DNA of 64,000 nt, from positions 4,265,501 to 4,329,500 of the forward strand of contig JABWDB010000011.1 of NCBI GenBank assembly GCA_019614645.1. Reading direction: 5' to 3'. This document shows, one piece after another, positions 24,801 to 34,769 of this stretch. Numbering within the stretch: position 1 is the first letter of the stretch; each line of letters begins with the position of its first letter. The translations under genes and the position numbers were made by a program. The DNA comes from Stratiolaelaps scimitus (lineage: Eukaryota > Arthropoda > Arachnida > Mesostigmata > Laelapidae). The notes below the pieces were generated by a model that was not told the origin of the DNA, ran no database searches, and worked only from the letters and a program-made list of their open reading frames with translations.

Positions 24801-25841
24801 CCCCAAACCAATGGACTAACAGAACGATCGCATCGTACACTCGCCGATATGCTCGCGAAGGACGTCAACGAACGCCAGTCGGATTGGGACGAACTGCTCC
24901 CATACGTGGTCTACGCGTACAACACCACGCCGCAACGCGCCACCAAGCACTCGCCATTCTTCTTGACCCACGGCCGGGAGTCAACATCTACGTTCGTCTC
25001 ACAATTCCCACCCACACCATCCGACCGGGCAAGCTCCATCGACGACTACGTCGATAAACTCGTCGATCGAACCAACTACGCTCGCAAACTGGCCCAAACG
25101 TTGGCAGACATGGAGAAGGGTGTTAATAAGAAACGCACCGACCGGGGCCGTAGAGATCCCGACTTTGCCCACGGTCAGCTTGTGCTCCTCCACATTCCAG
25201 TACGCACAGTTGGCCTCTCAGATAAGTTGAAAAAACGATACTTTGGGCCATACACGATCATACGGAAAACAGGGCCAACAAATTTCGAGATTGCACCTAC
25301 TCCGGACGCAGTCCTGCCACGAACCCGGAGAACGAAACAGATCGTACACGTCTCCCGCCTCAAACGCTTCGTCCCTCGGCCCGACTATTTGACCTCGAAC
25401 ACAGCTAATCTCCCCACCGGCAAAGACCAACTACCCCCGTCGACAAATCAACGACCCTCCTCTCAACACCGGACCCAGCGAACTTCATCCCGGTACAACT
25501 TACGTGTCCGGCCGAAAGAAACAGCTCGCCTGGCCGCATGGAAGGACGATCAGCTAACCATATTATGTAGTCAGACTCGGGACGAGTCTTTTCGTAGGGG
25601 GGGGAACTGTAGTAAACACATCCACACACAACAACAGCACATCACGCCTGCACAGATGTTTCTGCCAACAGAGCTGTCCGTTCTCGAGGAGACCACACAC
25701 ATGAACGTGCAGTCCACACGCCGACCACCAGACGTCGTGCCAACCACACTCTCCAAGTGGAGATGTGCACTGCTACCTCGAACGTTACCGCCGCCGACGC
25801 GGCTGTGCACGGCACAGCGACGTAAGTGCCGGCTACACTAA
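21849..25841 (+). CDS. pol: Pol polyprotein (protease, RT, RNase H, integrase), expressed by -1 frameshift
   Basis: Open in the -1 frame relative to gag (open back to 21735 without an ATG) and uninterrupted to 25841. Visible domains: an aspartic protease with DLGADISVV, where families usually have D-T/S-G; RT with FRVDYRELNKIT, MPFGLCNAPATFERLM and the catalytic YLDD at about 23279; RNase H with RTDACGYG, EQECLAIVW and VTDHHALCWL; an integrase HHCC finger (HTDKEAGHLG ... CPECQRRK), then a D, D(SDRGQTFM), E(HPQTNGLTERSHRTL) core; and a GPY/F module (FGPYTIIRKTGP). The frame has no stop before the 3' LTR and reads about 230 nt into it. The element copies itself through RNA and integrates cDNA. 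Apart from the unusual protease residue all catalytic positions look intact. Confidence 0.92.
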   Translation, partial: GKRPEPLVLNSLGASGVVELQHNHVPITVSGHGPTSALVDLGADISVVGAAFLKRPTVRFGTEGLRPITTASGHPLRAEGTCTLRVGLGKNKPVLPYDFVILPELNDRMILGIDFWSTYRAVIDLNRDKISLGRSHYHHSDDPRVNTNSPQSTPFRMIRTTAVQPHTITMITVEADNPHTRLAARPCLLTPTPNLWLKKSIIMPLSLVETEDGRTTIWVENQSTRRITLPKGMVVADGFRIKISGDNPTIATISTGPRRETRSHGNNRSAMQQLADAVSKDLPENEHKQLCDILAPFSSMVPKEGDPPRQTPYVTHSTDTGDALPVRRRYNRRYAPAEREIIDREVQTMEKQGIIRQSISPWSSPVVLVKKKNGDYRFRVDYRELNKITRKDTYPLPRIDDALDCLAGSKYFSSLDLKQGYFQCPVEQKDIEKTAFTTPDGLFEFTAMPFGLCNAPATFERLMDTVLRGRKWSSCLVYLDDICVFGKTLQEHNERLQDVLDCLDRANLSLNVTKCSFGASRLKILGHEVTDTGIRPDPTNINAIKHFPTPINQKAVRSFLGLCSYYRKFIPNFSKLAAPLNELLKDGVTFTWTTPEKTAFAKLKTHLLSPPLLAHFDPNLSTVLRTDACGYGLGVIGAQEHNDGSEHVVTYGSRTLSKAEKNYSTTEQECLAIVWGMKKFRPYTYGRPVTVVTDHHALCWLMTAKDLTGRLARWALLLQEHDISVVYKQGKKHRDADCLSRYPTNHTNNQSTRDPIANEQVAIITTTRLAEEQQSDPNLQPLRGRLTGSPTLTIVNGILYKHNFSENGESLLLVLPTRYRREALLAAHTDKEAGHLGLARTYARLGQRYFWPKAYRDTERFVRSCPECQRRKSAAANFGTLQHMPTPATPFHTIGIDLVSFNPTRNGNKVIVTAICHLTKYLVAGALPDGSAEEVAKFLVNHVILVHGAPSVIISDRGQTFMSNLIAEITRRCGTDHRRTSPYHPQTNGLTERSHRTLADMLAKDVNERQSDWDELLPYVVYAYNTTPQRATKHSPFFLTHGRESTSTFVSQFPPTPSDRASSIDDYVDKLVDRTNYARKLAQTLADMEKGVNKKRTDRGRRDPDFAHGQLVLLHIPVRTVGLSDKLKKRYFGPYTIIRKTGPTNFEIAPTPDAVLPRTRRTKQIVHVSRLKRFVPRPDYLTSNTANLPTGKDQLPPSTNQRPSSQHRTQRTSSRYNLRVRPKETARLAAWKDDQLTILCSQTRDESFRRGGNCSKHIHTQQQHITPAQMFLPTELSVLEETTHMNVQSTRRPPDVVPTTLSKWRCALLPRTLPPPTRLCTAQRRKCRLH
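25596..25607 (+). promoter_or_regulatory. Polypurine tract
   Basis: A G-rich purine run directly abutting the 3' LTR at 25608 is the expected plus-strand primer for reverse transcription. Confidence 0.8.
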
Positions 25842-26100
25842 CAGCGCATGACCAAACAACGTTGCCGTGTTAGAAGCCGGCAACCTACCTGGGTGGCGGG
25901 AGCCCTGACTAAACTAAGTTAACGGCAATGCCCGTAAACAATGTATACTTAAATACATATGTATGGTAATCACAATGCAGCACAGAATAAAGAATGTGAC
26001 TTACGCACGTCGAGCGCCGTAAGTCATTATCGATACCTGGTATCACAGTATTCTCATTGATACCACCGTAGGGCCGCCTACAATAAGTAGTAGTCCTACA
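25608..26100 (+). repeat. 3' LTR of the Ty3-type element
   Basis: 493 bp, starting TGTAGTAA and ending CTACA, with two single-base differences from the 5' LTR. Followed by the target duplication ATAT. Confidence 0.95.
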
Positions 26101-26296
26101 ATATTTCAAATTCAGGCGACACTGTAAGGCTGATTTAATGACAGAATTAGAACTACCATTCGACAATAACGATCCGTGGTCAATCTTGCCAACCGGTTCG
26201 AACCGTCATCAGCGCTGAATTCGTGGGCTGCCACGTCAGGCTCAGCGTCCATAGTAGGTCCTAGTTGAGGGGAGCCTACGAATCCCATACCAAATC

Positions 26297-27184
26297 ATGG
26301 ATATATTCCATAGGGATAACAGTAGCCCGAACCGAACTTCAGCCGGTAGGGCTTGGCGACGGTGTTCCAAGACCAACCGAGTTAACAAGATCCCCAAAAT
26401 CCTACGAGGCAAAGGCGCCGATGAAGATAAGGAGCCAAGAGGCAAGACAGATAGAAGATTGATAAGGCATGTGTTCTTGAAGTCGCTGGCATCCCGTGAG
26501 TCAGTTGTATTGCCCGTCCCACCTGAACGTGTGTATGCGAAGGACGAATGTCGCCTGTGTGATTTTACCAACTTTGTGAAATCCCTAAGCCCCGATTTTC
26601 TCAATCTCACCTCATGTTTCCGATTTGCACTTACGGCTGGTCCGAGGATTCGCGTTCATATGTTGTGGGTGGCGGAGTTGATTTGTGTGGCCAGTTCGGC
26701 AAAAGGCGATCAGCAGCAGGGGTGCGCCCCGGAATGGTTACCAGATGAGATGCGCGAGCGCAGTTGTTATCACTGTGCTGAGTCACACGGGCTGTGCGTC
26801 GGAATAGTGGAGGCGTTGTTCAATATGTATTATTACGGTCTCCGGTTCCGAATAGATAGGGACTACAAGGCCGACAAGGTGCGTATCCTCTTTCGAAATG
26901 ATTATTCGATTGAAGTGGTCAGTGGACTAGCGACAGTTTGGCCCGTGGAGTGGACGGTTGGCGCGCCTATAGGAGCCATTATTCAATCGCCGAATTCACA
27001 AAAACCAGTGGAGATTCGAAGCAGGCGCGAAACGAACATATATCTTCGACGGTACAAACGGCTAGTTGTCGTAGAGATGCTCGGGATCGGCGGAGAGATC
27101 ATATGCAAGTTAATTGTTGACTGGCTGCAACCCATTTTTGAGGACTTTCACGATTTGAGCCTATTGCTTTCGATGAATCCGTAG
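26297..27184 (+). CDS. CRLCDF-family protein (unrecognised family), copy A1, intact
   Basis: A single-exon frame of 295 residues from ATG 26297 to TAG. The N-terminus is basic (RRCSKTNRVNKIPKILRGKG, residues 21-40) and could serve as a nuclear or nucleic-acid-binding tail. Family motifs: PPERVYAKDECRLCDF (Cys85, Cys88); PEWLPDEMRERSCYHC with SHGLC (Cys157, Cys160, His164, Cys167), a possible zinc site; and VRILFRNDYSIEVVSG, then VWPVEWTVG and the closing PNSQ. No signal peptide or membrane segment is evident. AATAAA at about 27240 lies close after the stop. The copy at 32336 encodes an identical protein. I do not recognise this family and assign no function. Conservation of the Cys/His pattern across copies supports a real protein. 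Confidence 0.7.
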   Translation: MDIFHRDNSSPNRTSAGRAWRRCSKTNRVNKIPKILRGKGADEDKEPRGKTDRRLIRHVFLKSLASRESVVLPVPPERVYAKDECRLCDFTNFVKSLSPDFLNLTSCFRFALTAGPRIRVHMLWVAELICVASSAKGDQQQGCAPEWLPDEMRERSCYHCAESHGLCVGIVEALFNMYYYGLRFRIDRDYKADKVRILFRNDYSIEVVSGLATVWPVEWTVGAPIGAIIQSPNSQKPVEIRSRRETNIYLRRYKRLVVVEMLGIGGEIICKLIVDWLQPIFEDFHDLSLLLSMNP

Positions 27185-28435
27185 GACTGCAGCAGGAAGC
27201 CCGAAGGCAAGCAATGAAATAATTTGCAAAATAATTTCAAATAAAATTATTCAACTGATCACTGATCAATTAGCGTGTTTTAACGCTTCTTAATAGTCGG
27301 CTAGACAAGTCCCCTCTTCTGTATAAATGTCTTTTTTCGGTTGCACCGAGAAAGCACTCGACGTTTGCTCCAAACGAATTCAACTGAGGTAGATTTGACT
27401 GCGGTACTTCTATTCAAGTCATTCCTTCCAAAATTTTCACAGGGGTCGTGTAGGTATACTAGTATCACAATATAAATATTTCATACCAAAGGATGTTGTC
27501 ACGAAGGCAACGTATACCAGGGGAACTGACATTTCGTTTTGTAGACAGATTCTCGTCGTTTGCCAATGGTAATATACTTCTCACTCAAAATCGGGTCAGC
27601 TATGACTTAGGGAAATGTTAGGCAGGTTGTGTACTTGTGGTTTAACCCTCGATAAAACCAAGACCTCTTTTTGATATTCATACGGCCGCATCTCACTAAA
27701 TACACGGATGCACAATACATATAAGTGCATTTATCTAACAAGATTAGAGGACGTACATAGATGCACAGGGTGTCAAAAAACAATCAGTCGTTTATTCACT
27801 TAAAGACGGGATCATCATTTGGACTGAATTGGTCCTCGCTGTCAGTTTCATCGAAGACATCGCGGGAAGCCGGCTCCACAAAGTGTGTGCATTCGATGGG
27901 GCTCTTCAATGAAGATTACTCACTGGAACACCTTCAATCTAACAAGCTAGCCTATCCGGCCTCGTTCGCAACTAACGCCTGGGGCTCGCAGCCGACATGT
28001 TTTCCCATTTCTGACATTCGTCAGAAATGCAACGGCTATCTCAGTTAGGGACGCTTGCCAACTAGCTGGAGTGACACTTTGCTCAGTGATATTGCTAAGG
28101 GTAAAGGGCGACCCGCTCGTGCCCTCGTCATGGAGAGCGATTACCAAGAAGAGCTGCTGCTTCAAAGTTTTGGCAGTTCTCATCACCTGTCGACGCAGTA
28201 GATTTCTGGAGACCTGTTCTTGCATACGAGCCGAGCAACACTGATTTCGCCCAGGACCCACTACCATCAAGGCGTGCAGCGTCCTGCTCCAAGAAATAAC
28301 CAGAAAAACTCATCTGTTTGTAACTTTGACAAACCTAAATACTAGCATGTACCTTTAGATCACACGCCGATCGGCGAAGGTCGATGAATTTCAAATTGCG
28401 AGGGTCCTTTATCTTATATTACGGCGTGCAGCGTC
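27185..28435. other. Non-coding part of duplicated unit
   Basis: No gene recognised. A 25-bp word beginning GCGTGCAGCGTCCTGCTCC occurs at about 28270 and again at about 28425, flanking about 150 bp. Confidence 0.4.
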
Positions 28436-28566
28436 CTGCTCCAAGAAACACCTCGCGTTATTCGGCGTAAAGGGCAAGCTCTCTATGCAGCATACGCGGA
28501 TTTTAAGTCGACGTTCGATTCGGCTCCGCGGGACAAAATCCTTAAGGATTTTGTAGCTTGGTAAGA
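28436..28566 (+). pseudogene. LINE reverse-transcriptase fragment, copy A
   Basis: One frame reads LYAAYADFKSTFDSAPRDKI, matching the non-LTR RT domain-A motif (usually YAAFVDFKSAFDSVPR). It is bounded by stops and joined to unrelated sequence, so only a fragment remains. Repeated in copy B at 34475-34605. Confidence 0.6.
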
Positions 28567-28730
28567 CTCCTTTTTGAAACCTTGGTAAGACTCGCTTTCA
28601 TGTACAGCCAGCACTTGCGAGGCTGTCTGAACCTCCTAGGGTCAGAATGAGAGGAAAATCTTCGGATGAGTACTGTAAAGGAGCTGCCGGCTAACGACAG
28701 CGGCTTCCAATATGATAATGAAAGTCCAAT

Positions 28731-29270
28731 ATGTATGTCCAATATGATAATGTAAGTCGAGGACAGGCTGGCCCGTCACAAGCAAAGAGAAAAACTAACC
28801 AAAAGCGTCTTCTGTGTGTTTGGTGGACTAGCAAGGGAATTGTACATCGTGAGCTCTTGAAGCCTGGTGACACTATAAATGCTGATGTCTACTCAGCACA
28901 GTTAAAACACGTGCACGCTGCGCCAACCGAAAAGCAACCAGCCAGCCTCATTATAAGGAACGGAACCATACCCCAGAACGATAACACATCGCGCGAACTA
29001 CCTTGGACACCATTTAAAGATTAAATTGGCAAGTATTATCCCATCCACCACATTTTCTTGACCTCGAGCCGTCAGACTATCATTTTTTCTTGAATTTGCA
29101 AAACAGCATTAGTAGCAAAATTTTCATCTTCACGGAGGTGAAGGCAGAAACCGCTATTATTTTAAAGTTTTTTGCGGCCCAGCCAGAAAGCTTTTACGAG
29201 AAGGGAATTGTTGACCTACCGAATCGATGGGCGAAATGTGTAGAAGCCGAAAAAGACAACAAGCATTGAG
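28731..29270 (+). pseudogene. mariner-type transposase remnant, copy A
   Basis: A frame reads LLCVWWTSKGIVHRELLKPG and then TINADVYSAQLKHV, the hallmark central region of mariner transposases. The C-terminus is recognisable further on in another frame as ESFYEKGIVDLPNRWAKCVE, ending at a TGA near 29270. Frameshifts and stops lie between. The DNA-binding N-terminus is missing and I did not find terminal inverted repeats. The catalytic D-D-D set is not complete. Dead copy of a cut-and-paste element. Confidence 0.8.
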
Positions 29271-29668
29271 TGCAAATCGAGTTATAAGCGTTTTAATTAG
29301 CATTCAAAAACCGGATAACACACATTTCCACCCGTAATATATATTGAGCTAAAATAATGAGAGCATTAATGAGAGCATTAGTAATACTATAATTATAATA
29401 ACACTAATCCCCGTTATGTGACACGCCTGGTACTTAGAAGTAAGGGTGTATAATGTACCAAGGTTTGCAGCAGCTATAAACTCCATAGTCTGTCTATGTA
29501 ATTATGTACAGTTATCTTCGGTACCTTATTGTGTGAGACTGATTTTTGTTCCGTAGGCACGGACTGACTCTTAGTCATAAACCCAAAACAAAGTGATTCC
29601 CCATCGCCCCCCGGGAGTCTCCTGGACGGGAGTCTCACTCCGTTGTCATCCACACGTCCACACCTCCT

Positions 29669-29746
29669 AAATGTATAGTTTTTTTTTTTTTGTGGACCAC
29701 CCACGACCTTGCGGGTGGCAAGTTTATTAAGACAAAATGTATAGTT
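29669..29746 (-). repeat. Short retrocopied 3' end with poly(A) and 12-bp target duplication, copy A
   Basis: The duplication AAATGTATAGTT occurs at 29669-29680 and 29735-29746. Between them, read on the minus strand, is about 40 bp containing AATAAA followed by a run of A's. This is a 5'-truncated processed insertion made by LINE machinery. In copy B it lies at 35696-35771 with a shorter A-run. Confidence 0.8.
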
Positions 29747-30106
29747 AACACCTGTCATCTGCACAACCTTAGATACACTCTGTGCACCGCGCATAATGTA
29801 CACAAGAGTTCATAGAGTGTCGTTGTCTATCGGTTATCCGGCTGGTGGTTACATAGCGGGGGAGCTTTCACTTGATATCGGTTATTATGTCGATCGAATT
29901 TCGGGTCCAGAGGACACTCGGAAAGCTGCTGCAATAACATAGAAATAGTTAATTACCACTAGATAATAACACACATTTCGAACCAACAATTTCGAATTTG
30001 TGAACTGTCGATGAGAGAGCTTAATTCGTGGGCTGCCGCGTCAAGCTTAATAGTAGGTCCATGAGAGGTCCTCACTGAGGCGAGCTGACGCATCCCCTGC
30101 AAAATC

Positions 30107-30944
30107 ATGGATATACTCCACAGGGATAACAGAAGCCCGAACCGAACTTCAGTCGGTAGGACCTTGCGACGGTGTTTCAAGACCAGCCGAGTTAACAAGA
30201 TCCCCAAAATCATACGAGGCAAAGGCGCAGATGAAGAGGATGAGAAGCCAAGTGAACAGAGAGGCCAAAGATTGACCAGGCTTGAGAGACTCAAGGAGAG
30301 GGCGGGGGATGCTTTGAAAAGTCAGTTGTATTGCCCGTCCCACCCGAACGTGTGTATGCGAACGATGAATGCCGCCTGTGTGATTTTATCTACGTTGTGA
30401 GAGGTTTATTCGGCCACCTTCCAGCGTTCGTCAAAAGTATGGATAACTTGTTCATTCGCGAGTTTTACTTCTCTGCCAGTATGAAAAACACAGTAAGCTG
30501 AAATGCGCCCCAGAATGGTTACAGATGAGATGCGCGAGCGCAGTTGTTATCGCTGTGCTGAGTCACACGGGCTGTGCGTCGGGATAGCGGAGGCGGTGTT
30601 CAATATGTTTATAGATTCAGATCGGGATACATGAGAAGTTCAAGGATTTCAAAGTGCGTCTCCTTTTTCGAAATGATTATTCGATTGAACTGGTCAGTGG
30701 ACGACACGCATCCTTGCCCGTGAAGTGGACGGTTGGCCTGCCTAAAGGAGCCATTGTTCAACGGCCGAATTCACAGGAACCAGTGGAGATTCGAGCCAGG
30801 AAGCAAGTGAGCGTAAGAGTCCTTTCGAGTACCCCTAAGGCTTTTATAAACCTGCTCGGGCACCATGAAGAGGACTTATGCTGTCTAGGGGTTAAATGGG
30901 TATTCCCGATATTTTATCTTGAAGACCTCGAGATATTGTGATCG
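30107..30944 (+). pseudogene. CRLCDF-family gene, copy A2, broken
   Basis: Starts like the intact members (ATG 30107, MDILHRDNRSPNRTSVGRTL). A frameshift near 30320 moves the ERVYANDECRLCDF segment to another frame. A stop follows near 30501, and the EWLPDEMRERSCYRC region is shifted by a missing base in GGTTACAGATG (the copy at 36132 has GGTTACCAGATG). The C-terminal block RLLFRNDYSIELVSG remains open to 30941. This single-base deletion occurred after the duplication. Confidence 0.85.
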
Positions 30945-31645
30945 TAAACAATGGTATGGTTCATGCAGGGTTTCAGCAAAATAGGAAAGTCGAGGTTAGG
31001 TCAGGTCAATTTGTTGAGGACTGGTGCATGGAACTTCAGTGGGATTCCCCCCGAAGGTGAACAACGACTCCGTTGTTCGACGACTGTGCCACATATGAAC
31101 CAACATTGATCCTTTCCACCATGACTCCTGATCTTCGTCAAAGTAGCTCCATGGCAGCCGTGTATCGATATCACCATTAGAGTGCACGGGGCGTGGGTGA
31201 ACTCGCATAATACAGTCGGCAACACGAAGGATTATCGATGCCAGTTTTACTTGATTTCCAAATTGCGATAATAATAATAATAATAATAATAATTAAAAGA
31301 ATGTGTTGAAAATATTTGTGAATATTTATGTTAAAGATTTTGACTGTTTAGCTTGGAAAAAAACAACTACCGATTAACAGTGGTTTTTTACAGGCTAATT
31401 TTCTACACGAATTTCTTCGTCTATCCTCCCGAGATACGTTTTGTACCGCCTCATATTTGCAGTTCACTCGAGAAGTCAAATTGTGGCTCGAATCGCCGAT
31501 GATACTATAGCTCCCATTCAAATGCGAGTTGATTATGGAATAGATGAATATCTGTCCATCCGTGCTTTACAGGAAATACGACGGTTATGATGTACCCAGT
31601 GGCTCTTATGATTAGGAATATGTCACAGTAGCTCTTCGAAGAGGA
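30945..31645. other. 3' non-coding segment of the unit
   Basis: Shared with copy B (36971-37547) and, inverted and diverged, with 39181-39900. Contains a (TAA)n microsatellite at about 31267-31293 within a segment missing from copy B. Confidence 0.6.
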
Positions 31646-31920
31646 GTTCGTAAGAGATTTCGGTCCCGGTCACGACAATGTCTACAATGGACACCTAAAA
31701 AGTGGCTTTGTGTTGGCTCAGTGCCGACAGCGCTGTTTAACGAGATGCCATCTTGCTCGTTGCCCCCAAGGACAAGGGCGATCCGATAGCCCCCTCGTCA
31801 TTGCGACGCATCGCAGATCACAGCCGCAGATTCATTCCGTGCACCAATCCTATGATGAGAGTATAACAGAGCGGGCAATTCATTTGATATCGGTTATACC
31901 GTTGAACCGGGTATTCGCGC

Positions 31921-32116
31921 GTATTCGTGCGCGCCTTGCAACCGGAGGAAACTAGTAGATGCACGGGTTCGATCCCCACCGCTGCACGTTTGCGTTGAAA
32001 GGGGTTGTCCGTCTTACGAATCAATGCAAAAGCAACACCGTGGATGTTAAATGTTGGCGGAGAGTCAGACCGGAATCAATCATTTTGATATTGATTCCGG
32101 TCTGACTCTCAGCCAT
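31921..32116 (+). repeat. SINE-like segment and 21-bp hairpin, copy B
   Basis: Same content as 19780-19975, with the hairpin at 32060-32110. Downstream, the sequence CTACTATATTTCAAATTC is the uninterrupted target of the Ty3 insertion in copy A. Confidence 0.75.
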
Positions 32117-32335
32117 CGTCGACCTATTTCGGACCTACTATATTTCAAATTCAGGCGACACTGTAAGGCTGATTTAATGACAGAATTAGAACTACCATTC
32201 GACAATAACGATCCGTGGTCAATCTTGCCAACCGGTTCGAACCGTCATCAGCGCTGAATTCGTGAGCTGCCACGTCAGCCTCAGCGTCCATAGTAGGTCC
32301 TAGTTGAGGGGAGCCTACGAATCCCATACCAAATC

Positions 32336-33223
32336 ATGGATATATTCCATAGGGATAACAGTAGCCCGAACCGAACTTCAGCCGGTAGGGCTTGGCGACG
32401 GTGTTCCAAGACCAACCGAGTTAACAAGATCCCCAAAATCCTACGAGGCAAAGGCGCCGATGAAGATAAGGAGCCAAGAGGCAAGACAGATAGAAGATTG
32501 ATAAGGCATGTGTTCTTGAAGTCGCTGGCATCCCGTGAGTCAGTTGTATTGCCCGTCCCACCTGAACGTGTGTATGCGAAGGACGAATGTCGCCTGTGTG
32601 ATTTTACCAACTTTGTGAAATCCCTAAGCCCCGATTTTCTCAATCTCACCTCATGTTTCCGATTTGCACTTACGGCTGGTCCGAGGATTCGCGTTCATAT
32701 GTTGTGGGTGGCGGAGTTGATTTGTGTGGCCAGTTCGGCAAAAGGCGATCAGCAGCAGGGGTGCGCCCCGGAATGGTTACCAGATGAGATGCGCGAGCGC
32801 AGTTGTTATCACTGTGCTGAGTCACACGGGCTGTGCGTCGGAATAGTGGAGGCGTTGTTCAATATGTATTATTACGGTCTCCGGTTCCGAATAGATAGGG
32901 ACTACAAGGCCGACAAGGTGCGTATCCTCTTTCGAAATGATTATTCGATTGAAGTGGTCAGTGGACTAGCGACAGTTTGGCCCGTGGAGTGGACGGTTGG
33001 CGCGCCTATAGGAGCCATTATTCAATCGCCGAATTCACAAAAACCAGTGGAGATTCGAAGCAGGCGCGAAACGAACATATATCTTCGACGGTACAAACGG
33101 CTAGTTGTCGTAGAGATGCTCGGGATCGGCGGAGAGATCATATGCAAGTTAATTGTTGACTGGCTGCAACCCATTTTTGAGGACTTTCACGATTTGAGCC
33201 TATTGCTTTCGATGAATCCGTAG
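32336..33223 (+). CDS. CRLCDF-family protein, copy B1, intact
   Basis: Encodes a 295-residue protein identical to that of 26297, with the same Cys85/Cys88 and Cys157/Cys160/His164/Cys167 pattern, the same basic N-terminus and the same AATAAA after the stop. Identity reflects the recent tandem duplication, so it adds no independent evidence of conservation. It sits about 220 bp downstream of the SINE hairpin with no Ty3 element between, so its upstream region shows the ancestral arrangement. Confidence 0.7.
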   Translation: MDIFHRDNSSPNRTSAGRAWRRCSKTNRVNKIPKILRGKGADEDKEPRGKTDRRLIRHVFLKSLASRESVVLPVPPERVYAKDECRLCDFTNFVKSLSPDFLNLTSCFRFALTAGPRIRVHMLWVAELICVASSAKGDQQQGCAPEWLPDEMRERSCYHCAESHGLCVGIVEALFNMYYYGLRFRIDRDYKADKVRILFRNDYSIEVVSGLATVWPVEWTVGAPIGAIIQSPNSQKPVEIRSRRETNIYLRRYKRLVVVEMLGIGGEIICKLIVDWLQPIFEDFHDLSLLLSMNP

Positions 33224-34474
33224 GACTGCAGCAGGAAGCCCGAAGGCAAGCAATGAAATAATTTGCAAAATAATTTCAAATAAAATTATTCAACTGATCA
33301 CTGATCAATTAGCGTGTTTTAACGCTTCTTAATAGTCGGCTAGACAAGTCCCCTCTTCTGTATAAATGTCTTTTTTCGGTTGCACCGAGAAAGCACTCGA
33401 CGTTTGCTCCAAACGAATTCAACTGAGGTAGATTTGACTGCGGTACTTCTATTCAAGTCATTCCTTCCAAAATTTTCACCGGGGTCGTGTAGGTATACTA
33501 GTATCACAATATAAATATTTCATACCAAAGGATGTTGTCACGAAGGCAACGTATACCAGGGGAACTGACATTTCGTTTTGTAGACAGATTCTCGTCGTTT
33601 GCCAATGGTAATATACTTCTCACTCAAAATCGGGTCAGCTATGACTTAGGGAAATGTTAGGCAGGTTGTGTACTTGTGGTTTAACCCTCGATAAAACCAA
33701 GACCTCTTTTGGATATTCATACGGCCGCATCTCACTAAATACACGGATGCACAATACATATAAGTGCATTTATCTAACAAGATTAGAGGACGTACATAGA
33801 TGCACAGGGTGTCAAAAAACAATCAGTCGTTTATTCACTTAAAGACGGGATCATCATTTGGACTGAATTGGTCCTCGCTGTCAGTTTCATCGAAGACATC
33901 GCGGGAAGCCGGCTCCACAAAGTGTGTGCATTCGATGGGGCTCTTCAATGAAGATTACTCACTGGAACACCTTCAATCTAACAAGCTAGCCTATCCGGCC
34001 TCGTTCGCAACTAACGCCTGGGGCTCGCAGCCGACATGTTTTCCCATTTCTGACATTCGTCAGAAATGCAACGGCTATCTCAGTTAGGGACGCTTGCCAA
34101 CTAGCTGGAGTGACACTTTGCTCAGTGATATTGCTAAGGGTAAAGGGCGACCCGCTCGTGCCCTCGTCATGGAGAGCGATTACCAAGAAGAGCTGCTGCT
34201 TCAAAGTTTTGGCAGTTCTCATCACCTGTCGACGCAGTAGATTTCTGGAGACCTGTTCTTGCATACGAGCCGAGCAACACTGATTTCGCCCAGGACCCAC
34301 TACCATCAAGGCGTGCAGCGTCCTGCTCCAAGAAATAACCAGAAAAACTCATCTGTTTGTAACTTTGACAAACCTAAATACTAGCATGTACCTTTAGATC
34401 ACACGCCGATCGGCGAAGGTCGATGAATTTCAAATTGCGAGGGTCCTTTATCTTATATTACGGCGTGCAGCGTC

Positions 34475-34605
34475 CTGCTCCAAGAAACACCTCGCGTTAT
34501 TCGGCGTAAAGGGCAAGCTCTCTATGCAGCATACGCGGATTTTAAGTCGACGTTCGATTCGGCTCCGCGGGACAAAATCCTTAAGGATTTTGTAGCTTGG
34601 TAAGA
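34475..34605 (+). pseudogene. LINE reverse-transcriptase fragment, copy B
   Basis: Duplicate of 28436-28566 with the same domain-A motif. Confidence 0.6.
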
Positions 34606-34769
34606 CTCCTTTTTGAAACCTTGGTAAGACTCGCTTTCATGTACAGCCAGCACTTGCGAGGCTGTCTGAACCTCCTAGGGTCAGAATGAGAGGAAAATCT
34701 TCGGATGAGTACTGTAAAGGAGCTGCCGGCTAACGACAGCGGCTTCCAATATGATAATGAAAGTCCAAT

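Larger units (their letters stand above)
20003..26100 (+). mobile_element. Young, near-intact Ty3-type (Metaviridae) LTR retrotransposon
   Basis: Full-length element of 6,098 bp with 493-bp LTRs (TGTAG...CTACA) that differ at only two positions seen by eye (20225/25830 and 20290/25895). It is flanked by the 4-bp duplication ATAT (19999-20002 and 26101-26104), proved by the uninterrupted target in copy B at about 32138-32145. It encodes Gag and a Pol of order protease, RT, RNase H, integrase, which is the Ty3 order, with a frameshift between them. No envelope-like gene is present. It inserted after the duplication that made copies A and B, or was absent from the duplicated template. Confidence 0.95.
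19505..31645. repeat. Duplicated unit, copy A (carries the Ty3 insertion)
   Basis: The sequence beginning GTTCGTAAGAGATTTCGG at 19505 recurs at 31646 (offset 12,141). After the Ty3 element the offset to copy B falls to 6,039. The difference, 6,102, equals the element (6,098) plus a 4-bp target duplication, so the two copies are otherwise collinear. Contents in order: SINE-like segment, gene 26297, LINE RT fragment, mariner fragment, retrocopied tail, broken family gene 30107, and a shared 3' segment that includes about 115 bp (around 31260-31370) absent from copy B. Confidence 0.9.
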
